The notes: generated from the letters alone by a model not told the origin. 64,000 nucleotides of DNA from Pseudodesulfovibrio sp. 5S69 (GCF_037094465.1 NZ_CP146609.1:930001-994000); one strand, 5' to 3'; shown: positions 25,583 to 34,736, numbered from the stretch's first letter. Made by a program: numbers and translations.

Positions 25583-26311
25583 TTACGGCTTCTTCAGCAC
25601 AAACCCCTTGGGGTAGTCCGTCTTCAGTCTGTCCAGGGCGGCCCCGGCCGTTGCCTCGTCCGGGAACGAACCCGCCTGCACGCGGAACAGCCCCTCGTCG
25701 GTCTTGACCATAACAGAGCCCTTGTAGCCGTCCGCAATGAGACGCTCGAGGGCTCTGTCCGCGTTTTTCTGGTCCGAGAACGCGCCCACCTGCACATAAT
25801 AGGGGCCGGGAGCGGCCATGGCTGGCGCAGCAGCCGGCGCCGCAGTCCGGGTCGCACCCGGCACCTCCGCCTCGTCCCCGATGCCGACGATCTCGTCCTC
25901 CGGATCGGCCGGAGCCTGCACCGGAGTCGGCTTGGCCTCGGCGCTCGCGGCCGGTCCCGCTGCCTGTTCCGTGGCCGGAGGCGTGCCCTGGGCTACGGCG
26001 GCTTCGGCCTCGCGCTTGAGCTGGTTCGCGTCGGGCAGGGGCTCCTCGGCCAGGGTGGTTTCGCCTACGGAAGGCGGTTTGGTCCCGGCCTGCTTGGCCG
26101 CATCCACCTCGTAGACCTCGTCGATGGGCGCATCCAGGGGCTTTTCCTCGCCCACCACGTGGGTCTCCTCGATGACGGGCGGCTCGGTGGCCTCGACCTG
26201 TCGGGCCGGTTGCTTGACCGGCGGCGCGGATTCGATGTGTTTGCGGAAGCAGCCGCCGAGGACAAGGGCGGCCGCGGTCAGCACCGCAAGGGCCAGTATG
26301 GTTTTCTTCAT
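25583..26311 (-). CDS. SPOR-domain lipoprotein
   Basis: 242 aa. Lipoprotein signal MKKTILALAVLTAAALVLGG followed by the lipidated Cys (LGGC lipobox). A long Pro/Ala/Glu-rich linker (residues ~25-165) leads to a C-terminal SPOR domain (~168-242: YYVQVGAFSDQKNADRALE, FRVQAGSFPDEATA). SPOR domains bind glycan strands lacking stem peptides at division sites, which are generated by amidases such as the AMIN amidase at 17140. Likely an outer- or inner-membrane lipoprotein of the division apparatus. Confidence 0.9.
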   Translation of the reverse strand: MKKTILALAVLTAAALVLGGCFRKHIESAPPVKQPARQVEATEPPVIEETHVVGEEKPLDAPIDEVYEVDAAKQAGTKPPSVGETTLAEEPLPDANQLKREAEAAVAQGTPPATEQAAGPAASAEAKPTPVQAPADPEDEIVGIGDEAEVPGATRTAAPAAAPAMAAPGPYYVQVGAFSDQKNADRALERLIADGYKGSVMVKTDEGLFRVQAGSFPDEATAGAALDRLKTDYPKGFVLKKP

Positions 26312-26347
26312 GGGTAGCTCCCCCCTGTTCTGTCACTGTGGCGTATC

Positions 26348-26377
26348 TGTCTAGATTATGTCTAAAGTATACGTCAA
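26348..26377 (-). promoter_or_regulatory. Candidate promoter for the SPOR lipoprotein gene
   Basis: On the minus strand, TTGACG is followed after 18 nt by TAGACA, 37 nt upstream of the start codon. The -35 is good and the -10 is weak. Confidence 0.3.
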
Positions 26378-26411
26378 GGGTGGCCTTGGCAAGCGGTCGC
26401 GGGACAGACCC

Positions 26412-26458
26412 CGTCAAGTTGTTTTTTTATGCCTATCGGGCGTTTTTCCCCGACATTC
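26412..26458. repeat. 47-nt shared intergenic element, copy 1
   Basis: CGTCAAGTTGTTTTTTTAT is followed by a short hairpin region (CGGG ... CCCCG) and CATTC. The same order, with identical length and most bases, occurs at 54957-55003. Both copies sit between divergent genes. The rest of the 26312-26704 gap holds no recognisable gene. Confidence 0.6.
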
Positions 26459-26704
26459 TCTCCCGAAACCCGGATCTGGCGAAAACAGGGTGTAGGCTGT
26501 CCGGGAAGTCCGGGGATCGGCCCCGGACCCATCCCGGTCAGGGGCGGGGACTGCGGTCTCCGCCCCTTCAGGGCCGATCGGCCGACCTGCACGGCGCCTG
26601 ATCCGGGGCGGCCGCTTCCCTTCCTTCACCGTCCATGGCGGACAATCTGCCCGGCTGCAAACGCGGGATGGACGCGGGCCGTGCCCTTGGGCTACCCTGC
26701 GCCC

Positions 26705-28087
26705 ATGCGCATAGGACGATACGAAATACGCGGCCTGCTCGGCCGGGGCGGCATGGGCGCGGTGTACAAGGCGGCCATGCCCGTGACCGGCCGCATCGTG
26801 GCCCTCAAGGTCCTCAAACCGGCCGAGATCATGGAGGACCTGGTGGGCGGCGACGCCCTCAGGGAGATGTTCTTCAAAGAGGCCGCCGCCATGGCCTCCA
26901 TCAGCCACCCCAACGTGGCCGCCGTGCTCGACGTGGGCGGCGGCGAACACGCGGACGGTAAACCCGTGCCCCCGCACTTCACCATGGAATATTTTTGCGG
27001 CAATCTCGGGGCGCTCATGGGCGAGACCTACGAAGTGGAGCGCGAGTCCCGGCGTCTCGGGGTGGAGACCTCCCTGTCCATCGCGCGCGGCATGACCGGC
27101 GGTCTGGACCGGCTGCATTACGAGGGCATCATCCACCGCGACGTCAAGCCGTTCAACGTCATGCTCGCCGAGGACCAGGGCGGGCCGGGCACGGTCAAGC
27201 TCATCGACTTCGGCCTGTCCAAGCTGCGCGGCGAAAGCACCCACCATCACAAGGGCATGGTCGTGGGCTCGCCGTACTACGCCGCGCCCGAGCAGGAGGC
27301 GGACCCCGAGTCCGCGGACGAGCGCTCGGACCTCTATTCCGTGGGCGTGACCCTGTACCGCATGCTTACCGGACGGCTGCCGAACGAGAAGCCGGACGGC
27401 AAGGGCGCGCCCCCCATCCGCGAGATCCACCCCGACCTGGACCGGACCTGGGACGATTTCTTCGCCACGGCCCTGGCCCGCGATCCGGCGGCCCGGTTCC
27501 AAAACGGCCCGGCCATGCTCGACGCCCTGGACGAACTCGAAGCCCGCTGGCGCGAGCAACGCGATGTCGCCTGCGCGGCCCCGGACCTCCTGGCCGAGCC
27601 CGAACCCCTGGAGACCTGTCCGCCCCCCCGGTCCGAGCCGCTCAAGGCCGGGCTCAAGCAGGGGCGCGCGGCCTTCGGCCTGGACGAGCTGTGGCGGCCC
27701 GAGTGCTACGCCCACGGCGAGTTCGCGGACCAGGGCGACGGCACGGTCCTGGAGCGCACCAGGGGCTTGGTCTGGGAGCGGTACGGCTCCCGCTACCCGC
27801 TGACCTGGGAGCGCGCCAACGCGCACGTCGCCCGCCTGAACAAAAACGCATACGGCGGCCGCACCGACTGGCGGCTGCCCACCGTGGCCGAACTGGCCAC
27901 GCTCTTCACCGGCCGCACCGAGCCCGGCGAATTCTGCCTGGAACCCGCCTTCGACCCGCAAAAGGCCCGCCTCTGGTCCGCCGACCGCAAGGCCTTCACC
28001 GCCGCCTGGTATGTGGACGCCGAACTCGGCTTCGTCTGGTGGCAGGACCTGACCTGCCGCTTCTTCGCCCGCGCCGTGGCCGGGTAG
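26705..28087 (+). CDS. Ser/Thr protein kinase with C-terminal DUF1566 domain
   Basis: 460 aa from the ATG at 26705. Hanks-type kinase, residues 1-280: glycine loop LLGRGGMGAVYKA, ATP-binding Lys in VALKVLKP (35), catalytic HRDVKPFNVM (~144), DFGLSK and the activation-segment end GSPYYAAPEQ. A linker follows, then a DUF1566 (Lcl C-terminal-like) domain, ~340-455: FADQGDGTVLERTRGLVWE, YGGRTDWRLPTVAEL, FVWWQDL. There is no membrane helix, so the protein appears cytoplasmic. DUF1566 is usually found on secreted or binding proteins. The combination suggests a sensing or substrate-docking module on a kinase. An R1 repeat begins 3 nt after the stop. Confidence 0.9.
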   Translation: MRIGRYEIRGLLGRGGMGAVYKAAMPVTGRIVALKVLKPAEIMEDLVGGDALREMFFKEAAAMASISHPNVAAVLDVGGGEHADGKPVPPHFTMEYFCGNLGALMGETYEVERESRRLGVETSLSIARGMTGGLDRLHYEGIIHRDVKPFNVMLAEDQGGPGTVKLIDFGLSKLRGESTHHHKGMVVGSPYYAAPEQEADPESADERSDLYSVGVTLYRMLTGRLPNEKPDGKGAPPIREIHPDLDRTWDDFFATALARDPAARFQNGPAMLDALDELEARWREQRDVACAAPDLLAEPEPLETCPPPRSEPLKAGLKQGRAAFGLDELWRPECYAHGEFADQGDGTVLERTRGLVWERYGSRYPLTWERANAHVARLNKNAYGGRTDWRLPTVAELATLFTGRTEPGEFCLEPAFDPQKARLWSADRKAFTAAWYVDAELGFVWWQDLTCRFFARAVAG

Positions 28088-28090
28088 GGG

Positions 28091-28212
28091 GATGCCTCCG
28101 GCGGCTGGGGGAAGGGGAAGGAAACCCTTGAAAAGGGCTTTTCCTTCCCCTTCCTCAGACTCCATCCCATCCTTTCCTAAACTTCTTGGGTGCCTTCGGC
28201 AGGGGAGAACGG
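28091..28212 (+). repeat. R1 repeat following the kinase stop codon
   Basis: Starts with ATGCCTCCGGCGGC right after the TAG. It continues with a hairpin (GGAAGGAAACCCTTG, loop AAAA, GGGCTTTTCCTTCC) and ends with TAAACTTCTTGGGTGCCTTCGGCA. Arm sequence differs from the other copies but still pairs. A likely terminator for the kinase gene. Confidence 0.75.
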
Positions 28213-28234
28213 GCGTGGTTGGGGATGCCGGTGT

Positions 28235-28920
28235 TTATTCCATTGCGTTGAGATGCAAGCCGCCTCTTGAGAGTTGGCCCAGGCCGGAGGCGAACCGGAA
28301 ACGGAGCGGGGCGGCGGTCCATCGGCCGGTCCTGACGTCGTAGTCCCGCCAGCCGAAGCGGTTGAGCCCAGGTCCCGGTCGTGCAGGCCGCTCGCGAAGC
28401 TGAGGGGCAGACGCAGGGCCGGGTTGGTGTCCTCAATGATCCCGCCGAACGGGTCGCATAGGACATCCTTTATCACGTTGCCGTCCATATCGGCAACCAC
28501 GCGCAGGGAGCCGACCTGATCGTAGAACAGCCCGGCCACGGTCCCGTCGTCGCGGCGCATGGCGAAGGTGCGCTCGCCGTCGCGGTAGGCGAATTCGTAT
28601 TGGTGCTGCCCGTCATAAAACGCAGCAAGGCGCACGAAGTCGAGCCACTGGCAGGCCTCGACGAGCTGGCCGTTCAGGTATTTGGCCACGCGCTGTCCGT
28701 CCTCGTCGTGAGCAAAGGTGAAGGCCTTGTCCCGGTCTTCCTCCTCGGCCTTGAGCAGCCGATAGTCCGGGCTGTACTCGTACAGGGTGTATACGCCCTT
28801 GTCCGACCAGATGGACCGGAACCCACGCTCGTCGTGCGAATACTGCCCGCCCCCGGCGCGCATCAGCCGGTTGTCCGGGGTATACTGGTAGTCGCGGTAG
28901 TTGGCCCCGGCCGTGGCGAA
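28235..28920 (-). pseudogene. Rhs/YD-repeat core relic, frameshifted and truncated
   Basis: The minus strand encodes YD-repeat sequence (YRDYQYTPDNRLMRAGGG, YEYSPDYRLLKAEEED) and the RHS core: GLFYDQVGSLRVVADMDG, DPFGGIIEDTN, FASGLHDRDLG. The core should continue LNRFGWRDYDVRTGRWTA, and it does so in another frame, so one base is missing after DLG (about 28375). The shifted frame ends at TAA 28235 without a toxin tip. The 5' end is cut off exactly at an R1 repeat (28920), so there is no start codon or N-terminal half. It is a decayed fragment of an Rhs element; no VgrG, PAAR or immunity gene lies next to it. Confidence 0.85.
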
Positions 28921-29010
28921 GCATGCCTCCGGCGGCCAGAGGGGAAACTTTCGAGAAAGTTTCCTCTCTGGACTCCCCTTCAAAGCTTTTTGTGTGCCTT
29001 CGGCAAATTT
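28920..29010 (+). repeat. R1 repeat at the border of the rhs relic
   Basis: ATGCCTCCGGCGGCC, then a hairpin AGAGGGGAAACTTTCG/CGAGAAAGTTTCCTCT, then GACTCCCCTTCAAAGCTTTT and TGTGTGCCTTCGGCA. No plus-strand gene ends here, so the element marks the former 3' edge of a lost gene or a rearrangement junction. Confidence 0.75.
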
Positions 29011-29037
29011 GTGCGAACGCAACAAGCCCTCTTCCTC

Positions 29038-29222
29038 CCTGGAGCGAATCGGGTGCGCAGCACCCGACAGCGGCTCTCCCACCGCGCTCGCACAAGGCTT
29101 GGGAGAGTGGGTCAGCTGTGCATTTTTCGAGGGTCCGCCTGACCGCAGCGTACTCCCTGTACGTGAGGATCAGGCGGGCCCTCGGAAAATGTGCAGATGG
29201 CCCGCTATCGCAAGCCGCCCCC
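29038..29222 (+). repeat. Composite palindromic repeat R2, copy 2
   Basis: The outer part has TGGAGCGAATCGGGTGCGCA, a GGGTGC/GCACCC hairpin and ACAGCGGCTCTCCC. The inner part is the palindrome GAGGGTCCGCCTGACCGC ... GATCAGGCGGGCCCTC. It is the inverted counterpart of 14335-14517, about 90% identical by eye over the inner ~110 bp. The region 29223-29416 has no recognisable gene. Confidence 0.8.
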
Positions 29223-29416
29223 CGAGCCACTCGCCGCCCCCAAACCGTTCACCGGGTGGTTTGTGACCGTTCACCTAAAAAGAGGGGCGGTTGGCTTTCG
29301 CTTTCTATAGGTGATAGGGTGTCGACGGCGGACTCCGCCATGGTTCGACATTCCAGTGGGTTGCGGCCCGTGCCACACGGGCGAGGCGAAGAAACGATCA
29401 GCTCAGGAGCATCTCG

Positions 29417-31402
29417 ATGACCGAAGAAGAAAAGAAAATCGAAAGCATGCAAAAGGATGGACAGATATTTCAGCCCGACGCCGCCATGGCCGAGCAGGCA
29501 TGGATTCCGAGCATGGACGCCTACCGGGCGGCCCACGATCGGGCTCTGAAGGACCCGGAAGGGTACTGGGGCGAACGGGCCAAGGAGCTGATCGACTGGT
29601 TTTCCGATTTCGATTCCGTGCTGGAGGCGGACTACGACAAGCCGGAGTTCAAGTGGTTTTCGGGCGGCAGGACCAACGTGGCCTACAACTGCCTGGACCG
29701 CCACCTGACCGGCGGCCGCCGGAACAAGGCCGCGCTCATCTGGCAGGGCGAGCCCGAGGAGGACGTCCGGGTCTACACCTACCAGATGCTCCATACCGAG
29801 GTCTGCCGGTTCGCCAACGTACTGAAGAAGAAGGGCGTCAAGCGCGGCGACAGGGTCTCCCTGTACATGCCCATGATCCCGGAACTGGCCATCGCCATGT
29901 TGGCCTGCACCCGGCTGGGCGCGCCGCACTCCATCGTGTTCGCGGGCTTCTCGTCCATCGCCCTGCAATCGCGCATCGAGGACGCCGAGGCCAAGGTCCT
30001 GGTCACGGCCGACGCGGTCCTGCGCGCGGGCAAGACCATTCCGCTCAAACCCAACGCGGACGAGGCCCTCAAGGACTGCCCCTCGGTGGAGCAGTGCATC
30101 GTGGTCAAGCGCGGCGGCAACGAGGTCAACATGGTCGAGGGCCGCGATTCCTGGTGGCACGACGAGATCACGGCCGAGGACATCACCTCGGACTGCGGCT
30201 ACGAGGAGATGGAGGCCGAGGACCCGCTGTTCATCCTGTACACCTCCGGTTCCACGGGCAAGCCCAAGGGCGTGCTGCACACCACGGGCGGCTACCTGAC
30301 CTACGCGGCCCACTCCACCCAGATCGTCTTCGACGTCAAGGACGACGACGTGTACTGGTGCACGGCCGACGTGGGCTGGATCACCGGCCACTCCTACATC
30401 GTCTACGGCCCGCTGGCGCTCGGGGCCACCTCGGTCATGTTCGAGGGCGTGCCGAGCTATCCCAAGCCGGACCGCTTCTGGCAGATCGTGGACAAGTTCA
30501 AGGTCAACATCTTCTATACCGCGCCCACGGTCATCCGTGCGCTGATGCGCGAGGGCGAGCAGTGGACCAAGACCTACGACACCTCCTCCCTGCGCCTGCT
30601 CGGCTCGGTGGGCGAGCCCATCAACCCCGAGGCGTGGCTGTGGTACCACGACCACGTGGGTAACGGGAAACTGCCCATCGTGGACACCTGGTGGCAGACC
30701 GAGACCGGCGGTATCATGATCTCGGCCATGCCCTACGCCACCCCGCTCAAGCCCGGCTCCGCGACCCTGCCCCTGCCCGGCGTATCGGCCCAGATCGTGC
30801 GCCGCGACGGCACCCGCGCCGAGCCCAACGAGGGCGGCCACCTGATCATCGACAAGCCGTGGCCCGGCATGCTGCGCAACGTCTGGGGCAACCCGGAACG
30901 CTACAAGTCCACCTATTTCGCCGGGTTCCCCGGAGCCTACGAGGCGGGCGACGGCGCGCGCGTGGACGAGGACGGCTACTTCTGGATCATGGGACGCCTG
31001 GACGACGTCATCAACGTGTCGGGCCACCGCATGGGCACGGCCGAGATCGAGTCCGCCCTGGTGGCCCACCCCGACGTGTCCGAGGCCGCCGTGGTCGGCA
31101 TGCCCCACGACATCAAGGGCGAGACCATCTACGCCTACGTGACCCTGCGTTCCGGCGTGGAGCCCGACGACGACATCGTCAAGGACCTCAAGACCTGGGT
31201 GCGCAAGGAGATCGGCCCCATCGCCACCCCGGAGTTCATCCAGTTCGCGGACGGACTGCCCAAGACCCGCTCGGGCAAGATCATGCGCCGCGTGCTGCGC
31301 AAGATCGTCGAGGGCTCCACGGACTTCGGCGACACCTCGACCCTGGCCGATCCGGGCGTGGTCACCGATCTGGTCGAAGGCAACAAGGACCTGCTCGGGT
31401 AG
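29417..31402 (+). CDS. acs: Acetyl-CoA synthetase (AMP-forming)
   Basis: 661 aa, the normal length. ATG at 29417 with GGAG ~8 nt upstream. AMP-binding motifs: [36 protein letters not shown], the WWQTETGG core, [20 protein letters not shown], and the C-terminal [16 protein letters not shown], which contains the catalytic Lys regulated by acetylation in homologues. It activates acetate to acetyl-CoA through acetyl-AMP. It is monocistronic, flanked upstream by repeats and downstream by a terminator. Confidence 0.96.
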   Translation: MTEEEKKIESMQKDGQIFQPDAAMAEQAWIPSMDAYRAAHDRALKDPEGYWGERAKELIDWFSDFDSVLEADYDKPEFKWFSGGRTNVAYNCLDRHLTGGRRNKAALIWQGEPEEDVRVYTYQMLHTEVCRFANVLKKKGVKRGDRVSLYMPMIPELAIAMLACTRLGAPHSIVFAGFSSIALQSRIEDAEAKVLVTADAVLRAGKTIPLKPNADEALKDCPSVEQCIVVKRGGNEVNMVEGRDSWWHDEITAEDITSDCGYEEMEAEDPLFILYTSGSTGKPKGVLHTTGGYLTYAAHSTQIVFDVKDDDVYWCTADVGWITGHSYIVYGPLALGATSVMFEGVPSYPKPDRFWQIVDKFKVNIFYTAPTVIRALMREGEQWTKTYDTSSLRLLGSVGEPINPEAWLWYHDHVGNGKLPIVDTWWQTETGGIMISAMPYATPLKPGSATLPLPGVSAQIVRRDGTRAEPNEGGHLIIDKPWPGMLRNVWGNPERYKSTYFAGFPGAYEAGDGARVDEDGYFWIMGRLDDVINVSGHRMGTAEIESALVAHPDVSEAAVVGMPHDIKGETIYAYVTLRSGVEPDDDIVKDLKTWVRKEIGPIATPEFIQFADGLPKTRSGKIMRRVLRKIVEGSTDFGDTSTLADPGVVTDLVEGNKDLLG

Positions 31403-31460
31403 CGTCGGCTTCCGATAGCGGCACATCCGCACCACTCTCGAAAGCCTCACTTTGGTAATG

Positions 31461-31494
31461 AAAAGGCCCCCGCATCAATTGCGAGGGCCTTTTT
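31461..31494 (+). terminator. Rho-independent terminator after acs
   Basis: AAAAGGCCCCCGCA and TTGCGAGGGCCTTTTT form a stem with one mismatch and a short ATCAA loop, followed by T residues. The A-rich opposite side makes it usable for the minus-strand gene ending at 31511 as well. Confidence 0.8.
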
Positions 31495-31510
31495 GTTCGG
31501 GGGAGGGTGG

Positions 31511-31831
31511 TTATTCGTCCCTGCCTTCGCGCAAGGCCCGCACCCTGTCGGCTACATACCGGCTGAGGTGGCAGGCCCCGGTCCTTTCGAGCCGGGCCGA
31601 TAACTGCACCTGCAATTTCTCCGCTTCCCGTAGCGTTTCCGCGCTGGTCTGCAGGGGCTCCTGGCGGGACCGGCGGATGAGCCGCGTTATGTCGGCGAAA
31701 AGCTGCTTCTCAAGCGAGTCGCCGGACTCCACGGAGAGGGTCGGCCCGCCGGACGGCTTGATCTTGCCGTCCTTCTTGTCCTGTTCCCACTGGCGCATTT
31801 TGGCCTCGGCCATGATGTCGAACGCGCGCAC
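31511..31831 (-). CDS. 106-aa helical protein in the TetR operon
   Basis: GTG start at 31831, only 2 nt after the tetR stop, so it is certainly co-transcribed. The sequence starts with MRAFDIMAEAKMRQWEQDKK and then is almost entirely amphipathic helix (LEKQLFADITRLIRRSR, LREAEKLQVQLSARLE, LSRYVADRVRALREG). The N-terminal 'FDIMAEAKMRQW' loosely resembles the start of DnaJ-associated DUF1992 proteins, but the diagnostic GKGKPL is missing. No transmembrane segment. Function unknown. Confidence 0.7.
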   Translation of the reverse strand: MRAFDIMAEAKMRQWEQDKKDGKIKPSGGPTLSVESGDSLEKQLFADITRLIRRSRQEPLQTSAETLREAEKLQVQLSARLERTGACHLSRYVADRVRALREGRDE

Positions 31832-31833
31832 GG

Positions 31834-32463
31834 CTATTCCCCCTCGGCCAGGGCCCAGGCCACCAGGGCGTTGATGCCCGCCATCCGGCAGCGCGCGGCC
31901 GCCGCGAAGGCCCGGCGGATGTCGGCCTCGTCCTCGAACTCTCGGAGGATGGCCACCATGCCCCGGACGGACTCCTCCAGGATGCGCCGGACCATGAAAC
32001 GGAAGGTCCGGGCCTGCTCCAGCTGCGGGAACTGCCTGCCCGCCTGGGCCAGTGCCTGTGCTTCCATGTCCCGGATATAGTCCGGGACGAAATCCGCGTA
32101 TTTCGTCCATTGCCCCCAGCCTAGAAGGATGACGGCTTTCAGCCGGTTTCGGGCCAGGAAGGAGAGCAGTTCCCCGGACGCTCCGGCCGCCGTGTCCTGA
32201 CCGGTCTCCATGCCCTCCGGCCGGGCAAAGGCGGCGATCCGCTCCCGGGTCAGGCGCGACAATTCGGCCACGAATTCTTCCGTGACGATCGAGGAGAACA
32301 ACGCCTGTTTGTTGGAGAAATACTTGTACACCGTGCCCGCCGCCACGCCCGCGTCCCGGGCGATCGCGTCTATGGTCGCGTTGTCGAACCCCTGTTCGGC
32401 GAAGCGCGCCTCGGCGGCGGTCGAGATCCGTTCCCGGACGCTCTCCTTGAGAATCTGGGCCAT
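31834..32463 (-). CDS. TetR-family transcriptional regulator
   Basis: 209 aa. The N-terminal HTH is typical: RISTAAEARFAEQGFDNATI, DAIARDAGVAAGTVYKYFSN, KQALFSSIV. The C-terminal ligand/dimer domain is specific to this protein. A perfect TGAACA-N3-TGTTCA palindrome lies 50 bp upstream of its start (32513-32527), so autoregulation is likely. The divergent neighbour is a catalase rather than the efflux genes common beside TetR regulators. Confidence 0.92.
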   Translation of the reverse strand: MAQILKESVRERISTAAEARFAEQGFDNATIDAIARDAGVAAGTVYKYFSNKQALFSSIVTEEFVAELSRLTRERIAAFARPEGMETGQDTAAGASGELLSFLARNRLKAVILLGWGQWTKYADFVPDYIRDMEAQALAQAGRQFPQLEQARTFRFMVRRILEESVRGMVAILREFEDEADIRRAFAAAARCRMAGINALVAWALAEGE

Positions 32464-32512
32464 CGGCCTTGCTCCTTCTTGAAAAATGAATTGTTAATTC
32501 GCTTTTGATAAA

Positions 32513-32527
32513 TGAACACTATGTTCA
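32513..32527. promoter_or_regulatory. Candidate TetR operator
   Basis: TGAACA-CTA-TGTTCA is a perfect 6+3+6 inverted repeat in the tetR-catalase intergenic space, overlapping where the tetR promoter should be. Such 15-bp palindromes are typical of TetR-family targets. Confidence 0.6.
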
Positions 32528-32666
32528 CTTTTGCGCGAAGTCAAGGCCAGCGGCGGGAGGGGGTGCCCGAGAGTCTGTGGTCCGGGAAATATCCCGCCAA
32601 GAGAACGGGTTGGAGGGTACACCCTGATCGCCGGAAAGATTACACGACAAGCGGTATCGATTATTA

Positions 32667-32695
32667 TTTTCTTGTGTTATGTTCGGCACGATACT
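32667..32695 (+). promoter_or_regulatory. Candidate catalase promoter
   Basis: TTTTCT and GATACT are spaced by 17 nt, 58 nt before the catalase start in AT-richer DNA. The -10 element is good and the -35 poor, so activation by a regulator would fit. Confidence 0.3.
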
Positions 32696-32752
32696 CTGTG
32701 GAGACGCAGGGTGGGATTGGGTTCGAACAGAATGCAAACACAGGAGACGGCT

Positions 32753-34267
32753 ATGTCAAAAGACACGAAAAAAATGACCGGTGCCTTTGGTTGCCCCGTT
32801 GGCAACGATCTGAATACCATAACCGCCGGGGAGCGCGGTCCGGCCTTGATGCAGGACGTGCATCTGTTGGAGAAACTCGCCCACTTCGACCGTGAACGCA
32901 TCCCCGAACGGGTGGTGCACGCCAAGGGTGCCGGGGCCCATGGCTACTTCGAGGTCACTGCCGACGTGACCCAATACACCAAGGCCGCCTTCCTGTCCGA
33001 AGTGGGCAAGAGGACCGAGGTCTTTGCCCGGTTCTCCACCGTGGGTGGCGAAAAGGGCAGTGCGGACTGCGAGCGCGACCCGCGCGGCTTCGCGCTCAAG
33101 TTCTACACCGAGGACGGCAACTACGACATGACCGGCAACAACACCCCGGTCTTCTTCATCCGCGATCCGCTCAAGTTCCCGGACTTCATCCACACCCAGA
33201 AGCGTGACCCGCTGACCAACTTGAAGAGCCCGACCATGGCCTGGGACTTCTGGTCCCTGACCCCTGAGTCCATGCACCAGGTGACCATCCTCTTCTCCGA
33301 CCGGGGCACTCCGGCCACCTTCAGAAACATGAACGGCTACTCCAGCCATACCTACAAGTGGTACAACGACAAGGGCGAATACTTTTGGGTCCAGTACCAC
33401 TTCAAGACCGACCAGGGGATCAAGAACCTGACCGGGCCGGAGTCCGACGCCATGCGGGGTAAGGACCCGGACCACGCCACCCGCGACCTGTTCAACGCCA
33501 TCGAGGCCGGGGACTACCCGTCCTGGACCCTGGAGATGCAGATCATGACCCCGGAACAGGCCGAGGATTTCCAGTGGGACATCCTGGATATCACCAAGGT
33601 CTGGCCGCACAAGGAGGTCCCGCCCATCACCGTGGGCAAGCTCGTGCTCGACCGCAACCCGGAAAACTACTTCGCCGAAGTGGAACAGGCCGCATTCAAC
33701 CCGAGCAACCTCGTGCCCGGCATCGGCGTGTCGCCCGACAAGATGCTCCAGGGACGGCTCTTCTCCTACCACGACACCCACCTGCACCGGCTCGGGCCCA
33801 ACTACCACCTCATCCCGGTCAACCAGGCCAAGAATGCGCCCGAGAACAACTACCAGCGCGACGGCAACATGCGCGTGGACGCAAACGGCGGTTCCGGCCC
33901 CAACTACTGGCCCAATTCCTTTAACGGACCGGCCCCGGACAACGTCTCCAATGAACCCGACATCCCGCTCGAAGGCGTGGGCCAGCGGCATGAGTTCAAC
34001 TATCCCAACGACGACTTCGTCCAGCCCGGCACCCTCTATTCCGTGGTCATGACCGACCAGGACCGGGCCAACCTCGTCAGCAACATCGTGGGCAACATGC
34101 AGACCGTGCCCCAGCCCATCCAGCTCAGGCAGTGCGCCCTGTTCTACCTGACCCACGAGGACTACGGCACCCGCGTGGCCCAAGGCCTCGGCCTCGACCT
34201 GGCCGAAGTCGAACGGCTGGCCGGAATGACCCAGGAAGAACGGGTGGCCGCCACGCAGGTTAAGTAG
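32753..34267 (+). CDS. katA: Monofunctional haem catalase (small-subunit clade)
   Basis: 504 aa from the ATG at 32753 with AGGAG upstream. Active-site His in [18 protein letters not shown], Asn region [17 protein letters not shown], and the proximal haem-ligand Tyr in [18 protein letters not shown]. Size and N-terminal GAPVGN-like start fit clade 3. It degrades hydrogen peroxide, consistent with an anaerobe exposed to oxygen. No signal peptide, so cytoplasmic. An R1 repeat begins 8 nt after the stop. Confidence 0.96.
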   Translation: MSKDTKKMTGAFGCPVGNDLNTITAGERGPALMQDVHLLEKLAHFDRERIPERVVHAKGAGAHGYFEVTADVTQYTKAAFLSEVGKRTEVFARFSTVGGEKGSADCERDPRGFALKFYTEDGNYDMTGNNTPVFFIRDPLKFPDFIHTQKRDPLTNLKSPTMAWDFWSLTPESMHQVTILFSDRGTPATFRNMNGYSSHTYKWYNDKGEYFWVQYHFKTDQGIKNLTGPESDAMRGKDPDHATRDLFNAIEAGDYPSWTLEMQIMTPEQAEDFQWDILDITKVWPHKEVPPITVGKLVLDRNPENYFAEVEQAAFNPSNLVPGIGVSPDKMLQGRLFSYHDTHLHRLGPNYHLIPVNQAKNAPENNYQRDGNMRVDANGGSGPNYWPNSFNGPAPDNVSNEPDIPLEGVGQRHEFNYPNDDFVQPGTLYSVVMTDQDRANLVSNIVGNMQTVPQPIQLRQCALFYLTHEDYGTRVAQGLGLDLAEVERLAGMTQEERVAATQVK

Positions 34268-34274
34268 GAGAGGA

Positions 34275-34370
34275 ATGCCTCCGGCGGCCCCTTCGGGGAG
34301 ACCAGGGAACCCTTTGAAAAGGGTTCCCTGGACCTTCCCAAACTTTTTGTGTGCCTTCGGCAGGGGCGTG
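34275..34370 (+). repeat. R1 repeat after the catalase stop
   Basis: ATGCCTCCGGCGGCC, then hairpin AGGGAACCCTTTG/CAAAGGGTTCCCT arms around AAAA, then CCCAAACTTTTTGTGTGCC and TTCGGCAGGGGCGTGCG. The clearest copy of the family consensus. Confidence 0.8.
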
Positions 34371-34428
34371 CGAAAGCGGGGAGGAGGCTGGTTGTACGTG
34401 GGGGGCGGTCGTAGCTTGGCTATGCGGT

Positions 34429-34495
34429 GTCCCGAAGGGTTCGCGCCGGACGTCCATGGGCCTCGGAGGGCCGCCCGGCGCGAACCCTTCGGGAC
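34429..34495. repeat. Perfect 21-bp inverted repeat
   Basis: The arm at 34429-34449 (beginning GTCCCGAAGGGTTCG) is exactly complementary to 34475-34495, with a 25-nt loop. It lies between the convergent R1 copies behind katA and dapF. The arms include CGAAGGGTTCGCG, also partly seen near 40565. It could form a strong RNA hairpin or be the end pair of a tiny non-coding element. Confidence 0.7.
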
Positions 34496-34604
34496 GGTTG
34501 CCAACGCCGCCCCGTCGTTTGGGGAGAACTTGAGAAATGGGTTTTGCGGCGTTTTCCGACAACGGGGGAAAGGCACGTTCCAGCGTTCGCATACTCCGCG
34601 AAGC

Positions 34605-34703
34605 GGCACCGAAGAGCTTGGGAAAAGGAGGGATGGGGGTCCGGGGAAGGGGAGGAAACGACCGTTTCCAAAGGGTTTTCTCCCTCCCCGGCCGCCGGAG
34701 GCG
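34605..34703 (-). repeat. R1 repeat, inverted copy facing katA
   Basis: On the minus strand: GCCTCCGGCGGCCGGGGAGG, then hairpin GAGAAAACCCTTTGG/CGGTCGTTTCCTCC-like arms, then CCCCCATCCCTCC and a distal half without the AAACTTTTTG box. Degenerate compared with 34275. Lies just downstream of the dapF terminator. Confidence 0.55.
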
Positions 34704-34704
34704 A

Positions 34705-34736
34705 AAAGTGGCCGCTCCGAGAGGAGCGGCCACTTT
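34705..34736 (-). terminator. Terminator of dapF
   Basis: AAAGTGGCCGCTCC-GAGA-GGAGCGGCCACTTT is a perfect 14-bp stem. On the minus strand it is followed by T residues, 20 nt beyond the dapF stop. The symmetrical A/T flanks allow bidirectional use. Confidence 0.85.

Noticed and set aside
28920..29416. A coding gene between the rhs relic and acs
   Set aside because: The only open frames run through the R1 and R2 repeats and lack ribosome sites and conserved motifs.
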